Source of the DNA: Planctomycetota bacterium
GTDB taxonomy: Bacteria > Planctomycetota > Planctomycetia > Pirellulales > Pirellulaceae
Reading direction: 5' to 3'
DNA: 64,000 nucleotides
Assembly (NCBI GenBank): GCA_029259935.1
Contig: JAJDEH010000432.1
Coordinates: forward strand, 1 to 64,000
Of this stretch, positions 59,496-64,000 are shown piece by piece. Position 1 is the stretch's first letter, and every line of letters begins with the position of its first letter. A model generated the notes under the pieces. It did not search any database and was not told where the DNA came from. It worked only from the letters and a program-made list of their open reading frames with translations. The position numbers were made by a program, and so were the translations under genes.

Positions 59496-62400
59496 TCAGC
59501 TATCCGCCGATCCCATGGGTGCCCCTTCGGTCGTTTTCGGCGATTGAAGATGAGATCGGGGTTTCTTGCTCATACCGTTCGGAGATGCGTCGGCCAACTC
59601 TTCTTCCATGGCGGACGGTTCCTTAGGAGCCGGGTCGATTTTCTTTTTCGCGACCTCAAAGTAGCGGCCCAGCGGGCCCGCCAGCAGCGCGGGGAGAAAA
59701 ATCAGATCGCCGATCAACGCCGTTTGCAACAGCACCAGCATCATGATGCCGAATTGTTGTGTCGGGGTGAACGTGCTGAATCCGAACACGGCCAAGCCAA
59801 AACCGCCGATCAGTGTCGTCTGCGTCATCGCCGTGGCGCAGCGGTCGTAGGCCATTCCTATCGATTCACGCCGGCTTAGCCCCAATCGCATCCCATGGCG
59901 AAACCAATTCAAGAAGTGAATCGTATCGTCGACGGCCACGCCGATGGCAACACTGGCGGTCATCATGGTTCCAATATCGACCGCGCGGCCCAGGTGCCCC
60001 ATCGCGCCAAAAATCAGCACGACCGGAAACACGTTGGGCAACATGGAGATCATTCCGGCGCGAACGTTCAGCGAGTTTTTCAATCCCGGCGGGCGTTTCC
60101 AATCGCGCAGCAAAATCATCATCACGACCGCGATCATGGCAAACGCCAGGCAGACGCTCTCGATGAGGCTTTGCAACAAAGTATGCTGAGCCTTGTAGAC
60201 AATCGGCACCAAGCCCGTGTAGACGACGTCGATGGTGGCGTCGGGATCGCCGCCCCGCCTGCGCTCCGCCGCCGTTTCTGATTCGCCAAGTCGGAAAACA
60301 TAATCTCGTGCATCCACGAAGATCGCCGCGTGCTTGTCTATGACATCGCGCGAATAAGCCGCGTCATCGCTGGCCAGCACGACACAGTCGAAGCCCGCCA
60401 GGTACTCTTGCCACTCCTCGTCTGTCTTGACCTGCTTGGATCCCATCAGGCCGTCCGGCAGATGCCAGCGCAGTTCTTTCTTGTGTTCGCGCCCGTTTGG
60501 TTTGGGAACCCGAAAACCGCGATTGGCAAATAGCTCCCAAATCGTCTCGATGAAAATGCCTGTTTGGTTGATCTTCGGTTGGTCCTGGCCACCTTCGCCG
60601 ACTTCTTCCGCGGGCTCCGCTGGTTTAGCTTGTTTTCCGGCCGCTTCGGGACCCAATAGGACCAAAATTTCGGTCCGTCCATCCCCGTTGGCATCCGGCT
60701 GCTCGGCCAGCTTGCGAAACACTTGATTGCGATAACGATGTGCCGACAAAGCCGGCTCAACGGCTAGCTTCAGGTCGTCCACGAAGGTCCCGTAATCGAC
60801 GTCGTTGAGCGCTCCGAGGCGGAGGCTGATGCGCCACAATTCACTCTGGTCCTTGTTGTCGACGCGCAGAAAATCCGATTCGAGCAGTTCCGGTCGCGCG
60901 CCTTCCAGCGCGCTGGCAAACGTCATCCGCTCGTTGAACAGCGAGCCGCCTTTGGGCGTGGGGAAAGGCGGGACCAATGTCGCCACTGAAGTGCCACGCC
61001 CCATGACGCCTTGCCCCTTTTCGCCGAACGAGTCTTCGACAAACTTGTGAATGCGTCCCGGCGCTTCCGCCCGTTCCAGAAAACTGTACATCAGCGGATT
61101 GGATTCGCGCGGCGACGGTTGTTCGTTTTCGCCCTCGCCGTCGTCCTCGCCCCGCGTGGCGGGCTCAAGCGACCCTGAATCAACCCGAACAATCAGCTCC
61201 AAAGGAACGAGCTTGGCCAAATTAGCTTCCAGCCATTCGTAGTCTTTGATAATCCGTGCATCTTCGTGAAACAACTTCAACAGTTGCACGGAAGTTTGGA
61301 TTCTTGGCAGGCCCAGGGCGAACAGAATCAGCATGCCGAGGCAAACGCACGTTACCAGCGCGTGCCTTTTGACGACCCACAGTCCAATCCTCCGCCAAAT
61401 CTTGCTAATAAACTGAGAGCCTTGAGACTTGGCACAATCTTCCTGGTCGCGTCGTTTATATCCGGGTGCCCAAATCGTCAACGCCGACGGCAGAAAACTA
61501 AATAGCAGAACGACGGTCGCCATCACGCCCAGAGCGGAAAAGAAACCGAACTTCTGAATCGGGATCAAATTGCTGACGCACAGCGAAATCAATCCCAACG
61601 CGGTCGTAAAGGCGGCCAGCGTGCAGGGAAACCAGCCGTGCGAAACCGCCGTCTCCGCCGCGCCGTCGACGCCGTCTTCCTGCACGGCGTCGCGATAGTA
61701 ATTCACGATATGCACCGCGCCCGACAATCCCAACACGTACACCAGCGATGGCATCGTCATCAGGATGGCGTCGGGAACACTGCCCCACCAGTGGACAATT
61801 CCCAAGCTTGCCGCGGCACTCACACCGCCCACGAAGAACACGGTCAACGTGACTTTGAAACTGCGGAAGCAAATGTAGGCCAGTCCCATTCCGACCAACC
61901 CCGACCAGAAGATCAAACGCACCAACGTGACGGACGCTTCTTGGTCGATGGCCACATTATCGATCGGCGGTCCGCCCAGTCGCAGTTCGTCCTTACTGAT
62001 TCCACACTCAGCAATGGCCAGATCGAGCAGCCTGCCGCGAGAGTTTCCTAAAACGGGACGGCCCACGACGCGACCAAGATCGTGGCGTCCGACGTCGCTC
62101 AACGTCAGCAACAAGCAAGTCTGGCGCCCCATGGGTGGCACATCGAGGTGATCGAACAGTGTATCCCAGTGTTCCGCCCTCTTGTCATTAGAGGCGTTCA
62201 GTAGCGCCTGTTTGTCGCCATCGTACTGATCGGCGACCAGTTCCGAGATGAACTGATCCAGCGATGCCTGCCAACCGTCGCCCCGCGCCGCGTCGATCTG
62301 TTTTCGCTTGTAATCTGGAAGCGATTCACGAAACGACGCGCCGGTCCATACAAATTCAGTCGGCGGATGAGGTCCGAACAGAATGCCATCGAGCCGGCTG

Positions 62401-63209
62401 TAGGCCAGGCGTCGCGCATCTTCGTCCGCCATGTCGTCGTTGCCCCGGTGCAGCGCGCCGTCCTTGCCGGACAGCTTGGCAACGACCTGAGGACCCGTCT
62501 CCACGGTTTTGAAGAACCGGCCAAACAGCTTGCTGGGGTCCTGATGGAAGGCGTTCGGCTTGCCTGGCGCGGCGGGCGATCCAAAGCGGGCGATCTGTTT
62601 GCCGTCGGCGGGGATCTTGCCATCCATTTCAAACTGCAATTCGCGCCATGCCGCGCTGACCGCGTCGTCTCGTCCCTGCCAGCGAACAAGTTCTCCATCG
62701 GGCGTGATATAGAACCATCGGTCGTCGTGGCCGCGCAGCCACTTCTCGCCCAGACCCGCGCGATTCTCGAAGAAAGTGGGATCTCCCGGATGATTCAGTC
62801 CGTAAGCATCCCCACGCTTCCTGGCATTCTGCTCGTCCGTCGTCTGGCCGTCGTCGCGCAGCGCTTCGATCGCCTCCTGGTCGGCGAATTGCTGGGGAAG
62901 TTCACTATTGGGAATGGTTTCGGCTTTGATTTTCTTATAAAGCTGCTGCAATCGCGGATCGTCGGTGTTGCACCCGGGCCAGCTTACGACGATGAATTGC
63001 TCGGTGAGAAAGTGCTCGCGAAACCAATCCAGTTCCGACGTTTCCTCAAAATCGCTCGGCAGCCACTCTTTAACGTCGTTGCGAATCCCCTCCACCGCCA
63101 AGCGGGCACCGCGAAAAGCAAAGGGCAGCAGGAAAAATATCACGAACAGCACGGCAATGGCGACATTGCCAAATAACCGAACTCGGCGTGAAAACAATGG
63201 TGCTGTCAT
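59496..63209 (-). CDS. RND superfamily transporter (MMPL/patched-like)
   Basis: A 1237-residue inner-membrane exporter. Layout: an N-terminal helix (VAIAVLFVIFFLLPFAFRG), a large periplasmic loop (about 40-400, WLPSDFEETSELDWFREHF), a first bundle with a sterol-sensing-like block (YVLGLSGAVHIVNYYRDAVQ), a second periplasmic loop (about 610-1000), and a second bundle with MTASVAIGVAVDDTIHFLNW, the RND hallmark with paired Asp residues for proton relay, and GFSTFTPTQQFGIMMLVLLQ. It would export lipids, hopanoids or other hydrophobic molecules; cargo is unknown. Loop 2 holds acidic low-complexity segments (GEDDGEGENEQPSP). It is convergent with the Fe-S glycosylase-like gene (21 bp between stops). 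Confidence 0.9.
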   Translation of the reverse strand: MTAPLFSRRVRLFGNVAIAVLFVIFFLLPFAFRGARLAVEGIRNDVKEWLPSDFEETSELDWFREHFLTEQFIVVSWPGCNTDDPRLQQLYKKIKAETIPNSELPQQFADQEAIEALRDDGQTTDEQNARKRGDAYGLNHPGDPTFFENRAGLGEKWLRGHDDRWFYITPDGELVRWQGRDDAVSAAWRELQFEMDGKIPADGKQIARFGSPAAPGKPNAFHQDPSKLFGRFFKTVETGPQVVAKLSGKDGALHRGNDDMADEDARRLAYSRLDGILFGPHPPTEFVWTGASFRESLPDYKRKQIDAARGDGWQASLDQFISELVADQYDGDKQALLNASNDKRAEHWDTLFDHLDVPPMGRQTCLLLTLSDVGRHDLGRVVGRPVLGNSRGRLLDLAIAECGISKDELRLGGPPIDNVAIDQEASVTLVRLIFWSGLVGMGLAYICFRSFKVTLTVFFVGGVSAAASLGIVHWWGSVPDAILMTMPSLVYVLGLSGAVHIVNYYRDAVQEDGVDGAAETAVSHGWFPCTLAAFTTALGLISLCVSNLIPIQKFGFFSALGVMATVVLLFSFLPSALTIWAPGYKRRDQEDCAKSQGSQFISKIWRRIGLWVVKRHALVTCVCLGMLILFALGLPRIQTSVQLLKLFHEDARIIKDYEWLEANLAKLVPLELIVRVDSGSLEPATRGEDDGEGENEQPSPRESNPLMYSFLERAEAPGRIHKFVEDSFGEKGQGVMGRGTSVATLVPPFPTPKGGSLFNERMTFASALEGARPELLESDFLRVDNKDQSELWRISLRLGALNDVDYGTFVDDLKLAVEPALSAHRYRNQVFRKLAEQPDANGDGRTEILVLLGPEAAGKQAKPAEPAEEVGEGGQDQPKINQTGIFIETIWELFANRGFRVPKPNGREHKKELRWHLPDGLMGSKQVKTDEEWQEYLAGFDCVVLASDDAAYSRDVIDKHAAIFVDARDYVFRLGESETAAERRRGGDPDATIDVVYTGLVPIVYKAQHTLLQSLIESVCLAFAMIAVVMMILLRDWKRPPGLKNSLNVRAGMISMLPNVFPVVLIFGAMGHLGRAVDIGTMMTASVAIGVAVDDTIHFLNWFRHGMRLGLSRRESIGMAYDRCATAMTQTTLIGGFGLAVFGFSTFTPTQQFGIMMLVLLQTALIGDLIFLPALLAGPLGRYFEVAKKKIDPAPKEPSAMEEELADASPNGMSKKPRSHLQSPKTTEGAPMGSADS

Positions 63210-63366
63210 TTGAGAAGATCAACCAAAACTTAAACGATTAGGAGGTTTAGGTTGATGTAGTGATTGGTGAAGTCGCGAGTGACCTTCAGCATAACGGGCT
63301 AGCATCATGGAGTCCACGGCCCTACCTCTGATGGAGGGGAGTAAGCGCGCGAATTCCAAAGCGCAT

Positions 63367-63386
63367 GCTCCCAGCAAGCTGGGAGC
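63367..63386. repeat. Short perfect hairpin
   Basis: GCTCCCAGC / GCTGGGAGC, 9-bp stem with a two-base loop, in the 223-bp gap between the HEAT gene and the transporter. No T-run on either side, so it is not scored as a terminator. The rest of 63210-63432 shows no gene. Confidence 0.6.
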
Positions 63387-63432
63387 AAAATTGGAGGCCC
63401 TATATTTCGTCGGATTGCGAAGGACGACTCCG

Positions 63433-64000
63433 TCACTCCTTTCGAGTTTCTTCCAGCTTTTTGATCCTTTCTTCAAGGGACTGATTTTGTTTGCGCAGCG
63501 AATCGACTTGTTGCCGGAGCTTGTCTTGATCGCGTTGCTTGGTCTCAATCTCCTTAATCGCTTCGTCGATCTTCTCAATCAATCGTTGGCTTGGTTCCTT
63601 GCCACGACGGGTTTGCAGCGCCGCGATGGCGGACGAACCGCCGACTTTGGTCAATGCCGTAACCGCCGACTGACGGACCTGGCGGCGATCGTTGTCAAGT
63701 TGCGCGAAAAGCAAGTCGCGTGCCTTGTCGCTCTCGGGATTCAGCTTGGCCAGCGCGCCGATCACGATCACTCGCCGCTTGGGAGAAATCTTCTGCTGCA
63801 GCATTTCATAAAGGCGAGCTTCGCACGAAAGATCTTTCAGTTGCACCAAGCCGTCGACGGCCGCCTGCAAGATACTCTCCTGATGGCTCGAACGATCCAG
63901 CGCCGCCAGTAGATCGGCTTTGCAGTTTTTTCGATCGACCTTCACAAGCGTACGCAGCGCTTGGGACGCCGTCGCGTAGGACGGATCTTCTTCAATCAAA
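63433..64000 (-). CDS. HEAT-repeat protein, 3' part only, continues beyond the window
   Basis: At least 188 residues of a C-terminal domain; the frame is open at the right edge, so the start is outside (an in-frame TTG at 63997-63999 is not a credible start). Visible HEAT-like helical pairs: ATASQALRTLVKVD, ILQAAVDGLVQLKD, RRVIVIGALAKLNP, RRQVRQSAVTALTKVGGSSA, followed by a charged coiled coil (KLRQQVDSLRKQNQSLEERI). Planctomycete M1 aminopeptidases often end in such HEAT and coiled-coil regions, so that is one candidate for the whole protein; the catalytic part is not in the window. Confidence 0.7.
   Translation of the reverse strand, partial: LIEEDPSYATASQALRTLVKVDRKNCKADLLAALDRSSHQESILQAAVDGLVQLKDLSCEARLYEMLQQKISPKRRVIVIGALAKLNPESDKARDLLFAQLDNDRRQVRQSAVTALTKVGGSSAIAALQTRRGKEPSQRLIEKIDEAIKEIETKQRDQDKLRQQVDSLRKQNQSLEERIKKLEETRKE

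Noticed and set aside
63367..63386. Terminator for the HEAT-repeat gene
   Set aside because: A strong hairpin but no T-run after it on either strand.
1..64000. tRNA, rRNA and transposase genes
   Set aside because: I scanned by eye for T-loop sequences with acceptor stems, ribosomal core motifs and DDE or HUH transposase motifs and found none that held up; a covariance-model search would be decisive.

Overview
The window looks like a chromosomal stretch from a planctomycete, most likely of the Pirellulales type. I base this on gene content. It holds paired secreted cytochrome-like and Tat-exported proteins of the DUF1592/DUF1552, DUF1549-DUF1553/DUF1501 and PVC-type CxxCH families. It also holds a cysteine-rich YTV-like wall protein, an ECF sigma factor next to a zinc-ribbon Ser/Thr kinase, a small Tyr/His-rich secreted protein, and a membrane protein with an N-terminal NPYQSP motif. 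Intergenic DNA is rich in short palindromic and interspersed repeats. I see no rRNA, tRNA, CRISPR array, transposase or phage gene.

Layout. 1-5.5 kb: an envelope glycan block (partial methyltransferase, ArnT-like GT39 enzyme, a convergent methyltransferase, two family 2 glycosyltransferases). 5.6-10.8 kb, minus strand: a membrane protein, Tex, and a DEAD-box helicase with a 14-unit pentapeptide repeat at its N-terminus. 11.2-15.5 kb: a DUF1592-type cytochrome gene followed by its DUF1552 partner. 15.6-17.5 kb: a fusion of a subclass B3 metallo-beta-lactamase with a serine beta-lactamase-like hydrolase. 17.7-21.8 kb: a lone DUF1501 gene, a VOC protein, a DUF3500 protein and a membrane-anchored hypothetical. 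22.0-26.6 kb: a secreted PQQ-type propeller, an ECF sigma factor with an apparently leaderless promoter, and a kinase carrying ten decapeptide repeats. 26.7-29.9 kb: a VOC protein, a lipoprotein-like protein with about 37 cysteines, and a benzoylformate-decarboxylase-like enzyme. 30.5-37.2 kb: a compact MoxR / DUF58 / VWA / VWA-GATase operon. 37.4-41.6 kb: small secreted proteins separated by repeat-rich, gene-poor DNA. 41.6-53.5 kb, minus strand: DUF1549-DUF1553 with DUF1501, an aldo/keto reductase, a 1000-residue PVC-type cytochrome, a beta-helix protein and a second PQQ propeller. 53.9-59.5 kb, plus strand: a 1340-residue acidic orphan protein, a zinc-ribbon orphan and an Fe-S uracil-DNA-glycosylase-superfamily protein. 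59.5-64 kb: a giant RND/MMPL transporter and the 3' part of a HEAT-repeat gene.

How the genes fit together. Much of the window serves the cell envelope and periplasm: surface glycan assembly, Tat-exported catabolic or redox proteins with heme-type motifs, propellers, wall proteins and exporters. The sigma/kinase pair and the MoxR/VWA operon are the likely regulatory and chaperone modules. The points most worth follow-up are the B3/serine hydrolase fusion, the kinase repeat array, the acidic-orphan operon, and a 99-bp inverted-repeat element present twice at 93% identity.
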